From Bacteroidota bacterium (GTDB lineage: Bacteria > Bacteroidota > Bacteroidia > Bacteroidales > Dysgonomonadaceae), in contig JAEWGM010000024.1 of NCBI GenBank assembly GCA_023388315.1, positions 67,884 through 131,883 of the forward strand: DNA of 64,000 nt, read 5' to 3'. The number at the start of each line of letters is the position of its first letter. The first letter of the stretch is position 1. Under the pieces are notes generated by a model. The model saw only the letters and a program-made list of their open reading frames with translations. It did not search any database and was not told the DNA's origin. Shown in pieces: positions 16,850-23,322 of the stretch. A program made the position numbers and the translations under genes.

Positions 16850-17078
16850 CATGGGTGAACTTCAAATTTTTATCAATAAATATTTTGATGAACTGGATAA
16901 TAAAGCACTTGAAGCTATTATTTTTAATTTGATTGGTGTAAAATCATTCTTTCTATTTGCTCCGACAAAGGAAGTATTTCTAAAAACAGTCAACGAATTG
17001 TTAGAATGCAGAAATAATAAAACTGATACACCGCTATTTATAGTTGAAGAAGAATTAAGAGCAAAGATGAAAAGGTAG
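16824..17078 (+). CDS. Small acidic element protein, unknown
   Basis: I do not recognise this 84-residue product. The earliest start (16824) overlaps the previous gene by 26 bases; a second ATG at 16851 sits one base after the previous stop and is an equally good start, giving 75 residues. The protein looks mostly helical and has no clear membrane segment. It is the last gene of the element. Confidence 0.45.
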   Translation: MMKTIQINNMGELQIFINKYFDELDNKALEAIIFNLIGVKSFFLFAPTKEVFLKTVNELLECRNNKTDTPLFIVEEELRAKMKR

Positions 17079-17080
17079 AA

Positions 17081-17155
17081 AATTGGCAGTAATTGACAGC
17101 AATTGACAGTATTTTAGGAGTAAGGAAATTGCAGTAATTTGCAGTAATTTGCAGT
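17081..17155 (+). repeat. Six helically phased 10-mers in two blocks
   Basis: Block one is AATTGGCAGT, AATTGACAGC, AATTGACAGT at 17081-17110. Block two is AAATTGCAGT, AATTTGCAGT, AATTTGCAGT at 17126-17155. Within a block the period is exactly 10 bases, so sites would face the same side of the helix, as for cooperative protein binding. Confidence 0.65.
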
Positions 17156-17184
17156 AGTTTTATAGTTGGTAATTTGAAACGTTC

Positions 17185-17235
17185 TCTAAGCTACTATGAG
17201 AATTATTTAATTGTCGTTTTCTAAGCTACATGAGA
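17185..17235 (+). repeat. Direct repeat containing TCTAAGCTAC
   Basis: TCTAAGCTAC is at 17185-17194 and again at 17220-17229, each followed by TATGAGA or ATGAGA. The first copy is framed by TTCTC and GAGAA, so it can form a short hairpin. Confidence 0.5.
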
Positions 17236-17383
17236 TTATATCAAAGATTGTAAAAAAAACAACGTGAAAACAACGTGGAAACGACGGACTTTTAAAGAAA
17301 AGCCATTCAGATGAAAATTTGAGTGGTTTTTTTGGATGAAAAAAAGGAGCGAAACAGGCAGTTTTTATGCTACACTCATACTA

Positions 17384-17404
17384 CTTGTTCATTTATGGTT
17401 CATT
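17384..17404 (+). repeat. Arm-type repeats near attR
   Basis: CTTGTTCATT at 17384-17393 and ATGGTTCATT at 17395-17404 are 11 bases apart and match the GTTCATT core of the copies near attL, in the same orientation. Confidence 0.5.
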
Positions 17405-17417
17405 TGTCTATACACAA

Positions 17418-17453
17418 AAACGCAAAGCGACTGATATACAATGCTTTGCGTTT
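17418..17453 (-). terminator. Terminator behind tRNA-Arg, supplied by the element
   Basis: AAACGCAAAGC at 17418-17428 pairs with GCTTTGCGTTT at 17443-17453. Read leftward from the tRNA, the hairpin starts 8 bases after the tRNA end and runs into a T tract. It lies inside the element, so the insertion brought its own stop signal for the tRNA transcript. Confidence 0.5.
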
Positions 17454-17458
17454 ATATT

Positions 17459-17473
17459 AAGTGATCCGAGCGG
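17459..17473 (+). repeat. attR direct repeat in the tRNA-Arg 3' end
   Basis: Identical to 10250-10264. Twelve of the 15 bases belong to the tRNA gene, so insertion leaves the tRNA intact. Confidence 0.85.
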
Positions 17474-17535
17474 GATTCGAACCCACGACCCACAGCTTAG
17501 AAGGCTGTTGCTCTATCCAGCTGAGCTACCGGACC
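17462..17535 (-). tRNA. tRNA-Arg (anticodon TCT)
   Basis: On the complementary strand the 74-base sequence folds as a normal cloverleaf. Acceptor GGTCCGG pairs with TCGGATC (two G-U pairs), the D arm contains AGCTCAGCTGGATAGAGC, the anticodon loop is CTTCTAA, and the T arm is GTGGG-TTCGAAT-CCCGC. The discriminator base is A, and CCA is not encoded. The gene is the integration target of the neighbouring element. Confidence 0.97.
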
Positions 17536-17690
17536 AAAATTTATTTCAGGTTGCAAAAATACGCCAATTCCGAGAATAAAAAAAATTTATGTGAAATAAC
17601 TTTGTTAATATCACCGGCATTGACAAAGTTAGAGCGCAAAAAATCGCGCCCCCACCTATCTATTTTCCATTCTTTTTTCTGATTTCTTTT

Positions 17691-19025
17691 TTATAAAATC
17701 CCCTGCCCCATCATGGCTTTCGCCACTTTCATAAAGCCAGCAATGTTAGCGCCTTTCACGTAATTTACGTATCCATCAGCTTCGGTGCCGTACTTCACAC
17801 AGTTTTCGTGAATATTGCTCATAATCCACTTCAGTTTTTCGTCTACTTGTTCAGAACTCCAACTGTAGCGTTCTGAATTTTGTGTCATCTCCAAACCCGA
17901 CACCGATACGCCACCTGCGTTGGCTGCCTTGCCCGGAGCATAGAGGATTTTGTGCTCGTGGAAAATATGTACCGCCTCCGGCGTGCTGGGCATATTGGCA
18001 CCTTCCGATACGGCAATAATTCCGTTGTTCATTAGCTGTTTCGCGTCGTTCTCGTCAATTTCGTTTTGCGTGGCCGAAGGAAGCGCGATATCCGCTTTTT
18101 CGCCCCAAGGACGGGCGCCGGCAACGTATTTGCAACCAACCTCTTCGGCATATTCGCGAATGCGCCCCCGATACAAATTCTTCAACTCCATCACAAAGTT
18201 GAGTTTATCAGTCGTTATGCCTTCGGGATCGTAAATATATCCGTCCGAATCGGACAGCGAAACCGGAATAGCCCCCAGCTCCAACAACTTTTCGCATGTA
18301 TATTGCGCCACGTTTCCTGACCCAGAAACCAAGCATTTTTTTCCTTTTATATCAATGTTTCGCGTTTTAAGCATCTCCAGCAAAAAATAAACATTCCCAT
18401 AGCCGGTAGCTTCGGGACGAATGAGCGAACCGCCAAATTCGCGCCCTTTGCCGGTGAATGTTCCGGTGAATTCGCCTGCAAGTTTTTTGTATTTCCCAAA
18501 CATATAGCCCACCTCGCGTCCACCTACGCCGATATCTCCGGCAGGCACATCGGTATCGGGGCCGATAACGCGCCAAAGCCCCTCAACAAAAGCTTGACAA
18601 AAACGCATAATTTCGCCATCAGACTTGCCGCGTGGCGAGAAATCCGATCCGCCTTTGGCACCGCCCATAGGCAGTGTGGTGAGCGCGTTTTTAAAGGTTT
18701 GTTCAAATGCCAAAAACTTAAGAATAGAGGGTGAAACCGAAGCGTGAAAACGTATGCCGCCTTTGTACGGGCCAATGGCGTTGTTGTGCTGTACACGATA
18801 TCCCATATTGGTTTGCACGTTTCCCGCATCGTCTATCCAAGTAATGCGAAACGTGTGAATTTTATCGGGAATGATTAGCCGCTCAATGAGATTTGCTTTC
18901 TCAAATTCGGGATGTTGATTGTAAACTGTTTCAATGGACTCTACTACTTCTTCAACCGCTTGAAGGTACTCAGGTTCATTAGGAAAGCGTCTCTTTAAAA
19001 GACTCACAATATCTTGGGATTTCAT
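17691..19025 (-). CDS. gdhA: NADP-type glutamate dehydrogenase
   Basis: The 444-residue protein is full length for the hexameric bacterial enzyme. The catalytic region PMGGAKGGSDF is present near residues 120-130, followed by DVPAGDIGVGGREVG and a Rossmann domain with VSGSGNVAQY. It catalyses reductive amination of 2-oxoglutarate with ammonia to glutamate in the cytoplasm. It is a single gene, with a good promoter upstream and no operon partner. Confidence 0.96.
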   Translation of the reverse strand: MKSQDIVSLLKRRFPNEPEYLQAVEEVVESIETVYNQHPEFEKANLIERLIIPDKIHTFRITWIDDAGNVQTNMGYRVQHNNAIGPYKGGIRFHASVSPSILKFLAFEQTFKNALTTLPMGGAKGGSDFSPRGKSDGEIMRFCQAFVEGLWRVIGPDTDVPAGDIGVGGREVGYMFGKYKKLAGEFTGTFTGKGREFGGSLIRPEATGYGNVYFLLEMLKTRNIDIKGKKCLVSGSGNVAQYTCEKLLELGAIPVSLSDSDGYIYDPEGITTDKLNFVMELKNLYRGRIREYAEEVGCKYVAGARPWGEKADIALPSATQNEIDENDAKQLMNNGIIAVSEGANMPSTPEAVHIFHEHKILYAPGKAANAGGVSVSGLEMTQNSERYSWSSEQVDEKLKWIMSNIHENCVKYGTEADGYVNYVKGANIAGFMKVAKAMMGQGIL

Positions 19026-19073
19026 AAAAAAAGGGTTTTAATTTCGACAACCTAAAAAAATCAATTTGATGCG

Positions 19074-19106
19074 CAAATTTACAATAAAATATTCAAATGA
19101 AAGCAA
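19074..19106 (-). promoter_or_regulatory. Promoter of gdhA
   Basis: Read leftward, TAAATTTG occupies 19081-19074 (TAnnTTTG) and TTG at 19106-19104 lies 22 bases upstream as the -33 box. The -7 element is 48 bases before the start codon. Confidence 0.5.
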
Positions 19107-19138
19107 TCATTGATATATTTTTCTATTCTGATAGAATT

Positions 19139-19312
19139 TTACCTGTTTTTCATACTTTTGTAAATAGGAATAAAAACAATGGCTCCCGATAACAGAATGG
19201 AAACAATTGTCATTCCGTTTATTTGGGCATTCATCAAAATATATCCCACCAAAAGCACCCAAAGAATAATAATGAAACCCGCCTGGGTTTGCGAAAGTTT
19301 ACGTTTTGCCAT
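19139..19312 (-). CDS. Small two-helix membrane protein, unknown
   Basis: From the ATG at 19312 the product is 57 residues, starting MAKRKLSQTQAGFIIIL. Two hydrophobic segments are predicted (about residues 11-27 and 32-50), with Lys/Arg at both ends. A longer in-frame start at 19336 exists but adds a residue string without a better ribosome site. Function unknown. Confidence 0.5.
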   Translation of the reverse strand: MAKRKLSQTQAGFIIILWVLLVGYILMNAQINGMTIVSILLSGAIVFIPIYKSMKNR

Positions 19313-19386
19313 AATTGAAAGAGTGATTACCCACAAAGATATGAAAAAAGAAGATTAACACGGCAAGAATCAAAATTGAGAGGCGT

Positions 19387-19733
19387 TTACTTTTTCTTTC
19401 GCTTTTTGGATATTTTCGCTTCTTTATTATAATCCAAACAAAGGTTTATCCAAAATTCAAAATCCTCTTTGCATTGGTAGCCGACAGGATCCACATAGCA
19501 GTAACCTTTGTACTCTTTATCATTCATTATCATTGGTTTAAATCCATTTTTTTGTAACACAAGTTCTGTTAAATCAGGATGAAAACGACACATCAATTGG
19601 TCCTCGCCAATATTGATGCACATTTTATCATAAAAGCTAATCCGCCAAACATTTTCTTCTCTTCAATTTTCAAATCTTTCAACTCATTCAGGTATTCCCG
19701 AACCCGGTTCGCAAGGTCGCTGTCGTATGCCAT
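19387..19733 (-). pseudogene. TfoX-type protein, frameshifted
   Basis: The start at 19733 gives MAYDSDLANRVREYLNEL and reaches MFGGLAFMIK, the conserved start of the TfoX N-terminal domain. The frame is then lost. The remainder (MCINIGEDQLMCRFHPDLTE and onward, 19623-19387) continues in another frame, joined at ATAAAATG. A one-base shift in this A run restores one open frame of about 115 codons. The two parts together look like a complete small TfoX N-terminal-domain protein. It may be a real lesion or a sequencing error in a homopolymer. Confidence 0.75.
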
Positions 19734-19759
19734 TCGATTTTAATTTTGTTAAAAGATGC

Positions 19760-20272
19760 CTATTTCTCACACTCTTTTTTCAGCAATTCAAGCCACGTTT
19801 GCATTCCATTCTCAATAGTTTTGTTTAAAGATTTTTTGAGCAGTTTGGCCACAAATCCTTCCATGCTTTCTTCAACATAAACTTCTGTCTGTCCGTTTAT
19901 TTCTGTAAGCACCCAGTTATGAATGGCGAATGTTCCCATTGCTTTTCCAGTCCAGCCGAAATACTTGAACGGCTCAAAGGTGTGAAGCGTTGAATGAATT
20001 TTTGTTCCTCCGGTTTTCCAATCAAAAGTTGTTTCGGGTTTTAGATGTCCGTTTAGTTTCGCTTTGCTGATGTCTGTTTGCCAGTTTGTCCAGTTGTCGA
20101 TATCGGTGAGTACCGCCCACACTTTTTCGCTACTCGCGTTGATGGTGATTGTTTTGCTGCACTTTGCCGGTGCGTTGTTATTGATACTTTTCATCTTTGA
20201 ATTGTTTTGTGCAAAAGAACCTACTGAAATCATTAAGCCAATTGCGGTTAATAAAATTGATTTTGTAAACAT
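19760..20272 (-). CDS. Secreted SRPBCC-family protein
   Basis: I chose the ATG at 20272, because the product then begins with a clean signal peptide (MFTKSILLTAIGLMISVGSFAQ); an earlier ATG adds 21 unrelated residues. The 170-residue protein has the START/polyketide-cyclase-like pattern: ITINASSEKVWAVLTDIDNW at the first strand and helix, and a long C-terminal helix ending the fold. Such proteins bind hydrophobic ligands. An exported version is less usual; function unknown. The Crp-type gene upstream is on the same strand. Confidence 0.7.
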   Translation of the reverse strand: MFTKSILLTAIGLMISVGSFAQNNSKMKSINNNAPAKCSKTITINASSEKVWAVLTDIDNWTNWQTDISKAKLNGHLKPETTFDWKTGGTKIHSTLHTFEPFKYFGWTGKAMGTFAIHNWVLTEINGQTEVYVEESMEGFVAKLLKKSLNKTIENGMQTWLELLKKECEK

Positions 20273-20298
20273 TGTTCTTTGTTTTAAATGTGATGATA

Positions 20299-20306
20299 CA
20301 AAGTTA
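20299..20306 (-). promoter_or_regulatory. -7 element for the SRPBCC gene
   Basis: On the complementary strand the bases read TAACTTTG, matching TAnnTTTG, 26 bases before the chosen start codon. This supports the start at 20272. Confidence 0.5.
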
Positions 20307-20347
20307 AGTCCAAAATCGAGGCTTGCTCTTGACAAAAATCAAGAAGT

Positions 20348-20917
20348 TCAACCGGACGCTTTTTTTCTTAATCGGCTTAAAGTTTCGGGTGTCATCCCGA
20401 GCATAGAGGCGATGTATTGCAATGGAACTTGGTTAAACAATTCTTTATTGAAATTGAAAAATTGGGTGTAACGCTCTTCTGCCGACAATGAAATTTGCCT
20501 CACAATCCTATCCTCTAAAACGGCAAAACATTTGGCGATGAAAAGTTTTTCCAGCTCTGCCCAACGAGGAATAAGTTTCCCTATTTTTTGATATTCCTTA
20601 ATGTCAATCACGTATAGCTCGCAGTCTGTCAGCGCTTGAATGTTCCACCGCGCAGGTTGTCGGAAATAAAAGCTGTGTATATCAACGGCAAAATAACCTT
20701 TCGTGGAAATCCATTTGGTAACGTCTTTGTCGTCAACGGTCGTAAACTCCCGGATAATTCCCGATTGAACAAAACCCAGCCTGTTGGAATATCGTCCTGC
20801 TTTCAGGTAAAAATCTCCCTTGTTAAGTGTGATGGGTTCAAAAAACGCGCTTATTTTGGTCAGGTCATCAATGCCTACGCCGAAACTTGTTTGGATGTAT
20901 TTTTCGAGTTCTGTCAT
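20348..20917 (-). CDS. Crp/Fnr-family transcription regulator
   Basis: The 189-residue protein has an N-terminal cyclic-nucleotide-binding-like beta barrel (about residues 25-115, ITLNKGDFYLKAGRYSNRLG) and a C-terminal helix-turn-helix, PLQYIASMLGMTPETLSRLR. It is slightly short for the family, which is usual for Bacteroidota members. No Fe-S cysteine cluster is seen, so an oxygen-sensing Fnr role is unlikely. Target genes are unknown; the SRPBCC gene next to it is a candidate. Confidence 0.88.
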   Translation of the reverse strand: MTELEKYIQTSFGVGIDDLTKISAFFEPITLNKGDFYLKAGRYSNRLGFVQSGIIREFTTVDDKDVTKWISTKGYFAVDIHSFYFRQPARWNIQALTDCELYVIDIKEYQKIGKLIPRWAELEKLFIAKCFAVLEDRIVRQISLSAEERYTQFFNFNKELFNQVPLQYIASMLGMTPETLSRLRKKASG

Positions 20918-21004
20918 TGGGTGTGAAGGACAAAAAATCGTCTATAACGATAATAGGAGAAAATTCAGACCATCTTCAATTTGAAAGGCTAACCACAGTT
21001 TTTA

Positions 21005-21874
21005 TCAAATATTCTTGAACCATTCAGTTTTTATCCGAACATCTTCAACAAGTTCTACATTTACGCCCAATCTCAATTCTTTTAATTTTTCGGCAAATTC
21101 ATTACCATCTATTAGGTCAATTCGCTTTGCACCATCTCTTTGCGCTTCATTCTTTGCTTCCCTGCTAAAGCTGCCGGTTGTCATAATGAGTCCTTTTTCT
21201 GCACGCCCGTCCATTGCTCCACGGAAATCTCGTATTACAGAGGACGCAACAGTTCCTTGATATCTTTTTGCTTGAAACACTACGTGAAAAGAAAGAACTT
21301 CTCCAATTTTCACTATTCCTTTTCCATCAATTCCCCCGTCACTGGATTTTCCTGTAACTTCAACGTTTATAAAACCCAACTCACGCAATAATCTTTGACA
21401 CAGCCGTTCAAATTGTGCCGGTTCGATTTTTCTTATTGTTTCTAATAATTTTTCTTGCCAAGAAAACTCCTGAATCTCTTCCGATTCATTCTCGATTACA
21501 GTAACGTCTTTTCCTGCTTTCTTATTTTGTTTTTCCAGTCTTTCTTCTTTGTCCTTTTGAATAACAAATTTTTTTACTTTTTCCTTATCTACTGATACAA
21601 CTTTCTGACCAGCTTCGGTAAGTGCCCAAACTCCACGCGAAGAATTTTCTAAAAGTCCAAATCTTTTTAAGTAATTTCTAGCCCAAGCAAGACGATAAGC
21701 TAACTTAGTTGTACTTTCACGATGAATTTCATTAATTGCATCCTCACTTAAATTCAAAATTTTTATTACTTCATTTTCAATCTCCGAAACTGATCCAGAA
21801 TCCCCCAAATGCTTTAATGCTTGTAAAGTTGGGTTAAATAAATCGTCATACTTATATTTAAAAAAATTGTCCAT
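21005..21874 (-). CDS. mrr: Mrr-type restriction endonuclease
   Basis: The 289-residue protein has an N-terminal winged-helix Mrr_N domain (about residues 5-90, with RLAWARNYLKRFGLLE) and a C-terminal PD-(D/E)xK nuclease domain. The active site is visible as D179/D183 in SSDGGIDG and Q201-A-K203 in FQAKRY. Mrr proteins are type IV enzymes that cut modified DNA, used against phage or foreign DNA. It is a single gene with its own -7 element. Confidence 0.88.
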   Translation of the reverse strand: MDNFFKYKYDDLFNPTLQALKHLGDSGSVSEIENEVIKILNLSEDAINEIHRESTTKLAYRLAWARNYLKRFGLLENSSRGVWALTEAGQKVVSVDKEKVKKFVIQKDKEERLEKQNKKAGKDVTVIENESEEIQEFSWQEKLLETIRKIEPAQFERLCQRLLRELGFINVEVTGKSSDGGIDGKGIVKIGEVLSFHVVFQAKRYQGTVASSVIRDFRGAMDGRAEKGLIMTTGSFSREAKNEAQRDGAKRIDLIDGNEFAEKLKELRLGVNVELVEDVRIKTEWFKNI

Positions 21875-21917
21875 AAAAATTGAAAATTTCTTGATAATAT
21901 GGGTGATAGTGTTTCAA

Positions 21918-21925
21918 CAAAGATA
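21918..21925 (-). promoter_or_regulatory. -7 element for mrr
   Basis: On the complementary strand the bases read TATCTTTG, a match to TAnnTTTG, 43 bases before the start codon at 21874. Confidence 0.5.
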
Positions 21926-22020
21926 CAACTTTCGGCGTATAAACGCCCCATTCGATGCATTTTTTGCAACGAATCCAAGCATTATTCGTCGCACACCAAA
22001 ATTATTCATTGATTATTTTA

Positions 22021-22126
22021 AAGAAAAAAAGGCACAGATTCGCATCTACACCTTTATAAAGACCCATAGAGAGTTAATGAAAAATTGATTTTTGCTATTT
22101 TTGAACCAAATGAATTTGTTTCTTTG
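22021..22126 (-). ncRNA. Candidate small RNA, about 105 nt
   Basis: A promoter with four 11-bp-spaced half-sites (22133-22189) points leftward into a region with no protein gene. The expected start is near 22126. A strong intrinsic terminator at 22028-22055 with a T tract would end the transcript near 22021. Only a very short ATG frame is present and it overlaps the terminator stem. The same promoter design drives two protein genes nearby. This is an inference from promoter and terminator spacing. Confidence 0.45.
22028..22055 (-). terminator. Intrinsic terminator with GNRA tetraloop
   Basis: Read leftward, a 12-bp stem (including three G-U pairs) closes a GCGA tetraloop and is followed by a run of seven T with one C. 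It lies about 80 bases downstream of the predicted transcript start and 150 bases before mrr. Confidence 0.65.
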
Positions 22127-22132
22127 ACGTTA

Positions 22133-22189
22133 CAAATATCCGCAATTATTGTTACATTGCAACTACGTTTCGGTTAAGATAATGCTAAG
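22133..22189 (-). promoter_or_regulatory. Response-regulator-type promoter, copy C (orphan)
   Basis: Half-sites on the + strand start at 22151 (GTTACA), 22162 (ACTACG), 22173 (GTTAAG) and 22184 (GCTAAG), exactly 11 bases apart. The -7 element, read leftward, is GATATTTG at 22140-22133. The layout is position-for-position the same as at 22623-22679 and 27312-27368. One extra GTTACA lies in phase at 22129. Confidence 0.6.
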
Positions 22190-22228
22190 TTTTAACCTAT
22201 GGAATGTGGTTTTTATTCCGACTGAAAA

Positions 22229-22582
22229 TCACTTTTGAACCAATGGAATGTTGATTGGTTCGTTGTTCTGCAAGTTGATTTCCATTTCGGCCGTTTCGTA
22301 AGAAATGAGTTCCACTTTAATTTTATGTACACCCACTTTTACATTTTGAAGTGTGAAGTTTCCATCGAGGTCTGAATAGATTTTATTTCCATCGATGTAA
22401 ATGGCAGCGCCGGCCAATGCTTCGTTGGTGTTCATATCTATTACTGCACCGCTAACTTGCTCAATTTGTGTAATTTTTTCTACTTTGGGAGCAATTTTCT
22501 CTGTTGTTTTTTTGTTGTTGTCTGCCGCGAAAACCGAGGCTGAAATGGCGATGGTAGCCAAAATTGTTAGAATTAGTTTCAT
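22229..22582 (-). CDS. Small exported carboxypeptidase-regulatory-like domain protein
   Basis: I chose the ATG at 22582, which gives 117 residues beginning with a signal peptide (MKLILTILATIAISASVFA). The mature part is one free-standing beta-sandwich domain of the kind found at the N-terminus of TonB receptors: VSGAVIDMNTNEALAGAAIYI, then DGNFTLQNVKVGVHKIKVELISY. A lone domain suggests a periplasmic accessory of the TonB receptor encoded about 2 kb upstream, which shares its promoter type. That link is inference. Confidence 0.7.
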   Translation of the reverse strand: MKLILTILATIAISASVFAADNNKKTTEKIAPKVEKITQIEQVSGAVIDMNTNEALAGAAIYIDGNKIYSDLDGNFTLQNVKVGVHKIKVELISYETAEMEINLQNNEPINIPLVQK

Positions 22583-22622
22583 TTTATATTCTATTTTATA
22601 TGTTTGCACTTTTATGAACATA

Positions 22623-22679
22623 CAAAATTCCAATATAAATGTTACAAACCCGTTACATTTCGGTTAAGATTTGGTTAAG
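22623..22679 (-). promoter_or_regulatory. Response-regulator-type promoter, copy B
   Basis: Half-sites start at 22641 (GTTACA), 22652 (GTTACA), 22663 (GTTAAG) and 22674 (GTTAAG), each 11 bases apart. Read leftward, GAATTTTG at 22630-22623 is the -7 element. Tandem direct repeats with 11-bp period are typical for OmpR/PhoB-family response regulators. It drives the small exported domain protein. Confidence 0.7.
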
Positions 22680-22706
22680 ATTTTCCCACATCAAATACCT
22701 GACTCG

Positions 22707-23195
22707 TTAGTAGCGCTTTTCGTCAACCATCACACCTTTTTCATCCCACATGCGCCAAATGCCTGTTTTGTTACCGTCGAAATAACTCATTTCGTAACGT
22801 TGCGTGCCCAATTCGTCCCAAATGCGCCACGTGCCGTGTTTCTTGCCATTTTTGTATTCGGCTTCCGAAATGAGTTGTCCCGATAAATCGTACTTGCGCC
22901 ACAATCCGTGCAGTTTGCCTTCTTTGTATGAGCGTACTTCTTGTGGCTTGCGGTTTTCGAAATAAATGAGGTAAGCGCCTTCGGGCAAGCCGTTTTTCAC
23001 CTGCATCTCAAGTTTGAGCGTGCCGTTATCGTAATATTCGCGATAATCACCGGTATAAAGCTCGGTTTGCGCGCGGTCGCGGTAATAAATTCCTTCGTTT
23101 TGATATATTTGTGGTTGTTCTTTCACGTTTTGGCTGTGCACGGACAGCATCAAAAAGAAGACCATCAATAATAATCCTATTCTATTTTTCATCAT
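22707..23195 (-). CDS. Exported MORN-like repeat protein (YwqK type)
   Basis: The 162-residue protein has a signal peptide (to about residue 21). It then contains five MORN_2-like repeats, each of the pattern Y-x-(N/D)G-x-(K/P)-x-G-x-W: for example YKEGKLHGLWRKYD, YKNGKKHGTWRIWD and YFDGNKTGIWRMWD. Such repeats are annotated YwqK, sometimes as an antitoxin, but no toxin is adjacent and the protein is exported, so that label should not be used here. Function unknown. Confidence 0.75.
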   Translation of the reverse strand: MMKNRIGLLLMVFFLMLSVHSQNVKEQPQIYQNEGIYYRDRAQTELYTGDYREYYDNGTLKLEMQVKNGLPEGAYLIYFENRKPQEVRSYKEGKLHGLWRKYDLSGQLISEAEYKNGKKHGTWRIWDELGTQRYEMSYFDGNKTGIWRMWDEKGVMVDEKRY

Positions 23196-23222
23196 TGTTG
23201 CAATTAAAGTTAGTAGTCATAA

Positions 23223-23230
23223 CAAAGATA
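23223..23230 (-). promoter_or_regulatory. -7 element for the MORN-repeat gene
   Basis: On the complementary strand the bases read TATCTTTG, a full TAnnTTTG match, 27 bases before the start codon. CAAA at 23253-23256 gives a possible -33 TTTG 22 bases upstream. Confidence 0.5.
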
Positions 23231-23322
23231 CAATTTATTGACAAATGTAAACAAAAAGGTATTCCGATATTTACACGGAATACCTTTTATTTTTTATTTG
23301 CTATGGAAAGGTTTCCAATAGA

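Larger units (their letters stand above)
17079..17417. other. Non-coding right end of the element, rich in short repeats
   Basis: No gene was found in this 339-base stretch. It holds six copies of a 10-mer (17081-17155), an imperfect direct repeat containing TCTAAGCTAC (17185-17194 and 17220-17229), a tandem 11-mer CAACGTGRAAA (17260-17281), and two arm-type repeats near attR. Confidence 0.6.
10250..17473. mobile_element. 7.2-kb integrative element in tRNA-Arg, phage-satellite-like
   Basis: The borders are a 15-bp direct repeat, AAGTGATCCGAGCGG, at 10250-10264 and 17459-17473; the right copy overlaps the last 12 bases of tRNA-Arg. Just inside the left copy is a rightward tyrosine integrase gene. 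The content is integrase, an unknown protein, an excisionase-like HTH protein, a small DNA-binding protein, a primase-helicase, an origin-like iteron region and three small proteins. All genes run rightward and are visibly richer in A+T and in Lys/Asn codons than the flanks. No relaxase, conjugation, capsid, portal or large terminase gene is present. This layout matches phage-inducible islands and other satellites more than plasmid-type elements. Family assignment is inference; the mobile nature and borders are well supported. Confidence 0.88.

Noticed and set aside
17079..17460. Extra small genes at the right end of the island
   Set aside because: The open frames there overlap tandem repeats, the hairpin and the tRNA, and show no coding pattern.
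21867..22088. 73-codon + strand frame between mrr and the small exported protein
   Set aside because: No recognisable pattern and no promoter on that strand; it runs through the terminator hairpin and the mrr promoter region.
22707..23195. Toxin-antitoxin system suggested by the usual YwqK label
   Set aside because: The protein is exported, has MORN-like repeats and has no toxin gene beside it.
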